30,934 nt of DNA from a virus: positions 1 through 30,934 of IMG/VR virus record IMGVR_UViG_3300020439_000044. One strand, written 5' to 3'. The notes under the pieces are model-generated. The model had not been told where the DNA came from and did no database searches. It saw nothing but the letters and a program-made list of their open reading frames with translations. This document shows, piece by piece, positions 30,634-30,934 of the stretch. Numbering within the stretch: the stretch's first letter is position 1; the number at the start of each line of letters is the position of its first letter. The position numbers were made by a program, and so were the translations under genes.

Positions 30634-30934
30634 TATTGTATTACCCTTCCACTAAGTTTTGATTTAATTGTTAAAACATTTCCATTTATTTCCTGCAATT
30701 TATCATAAACTGTGGTAGCTAAAACTGTGTGGTCTTTACTTGCATTGTCTATATCTTTTTCTAACAATTTATTTATTGTTGTATATTCTATAGATACATC
30801 TTTACCTTGAAGTAATTGACTTGCTACTTTTGCATACATTTTTTTGTATGCCACTGTGCTACTACCAATAAACCCATCCTTAGATACTTCTAAGTCTTGT
30901 TGTGTTTCTCCTACAATCAAACAACCTGATGTAT
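30633..30934 (-). CDS. Unknown protein, 5' end outside window
   Basis: The frame remains open to the right edge (upstream codons read T-S-G-C before the TTG at 30920), and the AGGAG near 30905-30909 is not at a useful distance from any in-frame start, so I treat it as 5'-truncated. The visible part includes GFIGSSTVAYKKMYAKVASQ and a helical C-terminal half. No domain is recognised. It is coupled to the holin gene by TAATG, so it could belong to the lysis or tail-end region. Confidence 0.5.
   Translation of the reverse strand, partial: TSGCLIVGETQQDLEVSKDGFIGSSTVAYKKMYAKVASQLLQGKDVSIEYTTINKLLEKDIDNASKDHTVLATTVYDKLQEINGNVLTIKSKLSGRVIQ

Overview
The window looks like part of a tailed, double-stranded DNA bacteriophage genome, probably from an aquatic metagenome. 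It is strongly AT-rich and almost fully coding. It contains a terminase, portal, scaffold, capsid protein, transglycosylase and holin, and it has no ribosomal, tRNA or housekeeping genes. Both ends cut through genes. The metallophosphoesterase, the ssDNA-binding-like protein and the r1t-like holin resemble families I know mainly from actinobacteriophages. TTG starts and one apparently leaderless start also fit. A low-GC aquatic actinobacterium is therefore my best guess for the host, held with low to moderate confidence. A low-GC alphaproteobacterial host such as SAR11 is the main alternative.

Layout. From 1 to about 22.7 kb everything reads on the minus strand. In transcription order there are five or six tiny basic or zinc-binding proteins, a large terminase with an N-terminal zinc-finger/HTH extension, the portal, two small proteins and a 2005-aa virion protein. 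These are followed by a 480-aa protein, a transglycosylase-like virion protein, a hidden 57-aa gene, a 1597-aa virion protein, two ~400-aa virion proteins, a scaffold-like protein and the major capsid protein, which is cut by the left edge. The very large virion proteins lie between portal and scaffold. An extended -10 promoter gives scaffold and capsid their own transcript.

From about 22.75 to 23.65 kb is a ~900-bp intergenic region rich in hairpins and repeats, with promoter-like and iteron-like elements. From 23.7 to 24.5 kb are four small minus-strand genes ending in an intrinsic terminator. From 24.6 to 29.1 kb the plus strand carries a small membrane protein, a ~450-nt structured non-coding segment ending in an intrinsic terminator, and a tightly coupled operon. 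That operon holds an SGNH-fold protein, zinc-binding proteins, two HTH proteins, an ssDNA-binding-like protein and small unknowns. From 29.1 kb to the right edge the minus strand carries a partial unknown gene, a holin and a calcineurin-like metallophosphoesterase whose ribosome-binding site lies in a hairpin.

The most unusual element is the structured segment at about 24.93-25.38 kb. Two tandem units share one sense/antisense 11-nt core. In each unit a middle arm can pair with either an upstream or a downstream arm, and the last downstream arm is also half of the U-tract terminator. This is the logic of an attenuator placed before the plus-strand operon. The alternative is a large ornate phage RNA of the GOLLD/ROOL kind. 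All functional calls come from reading the sequence and remembered family motifs; no database search was possible.
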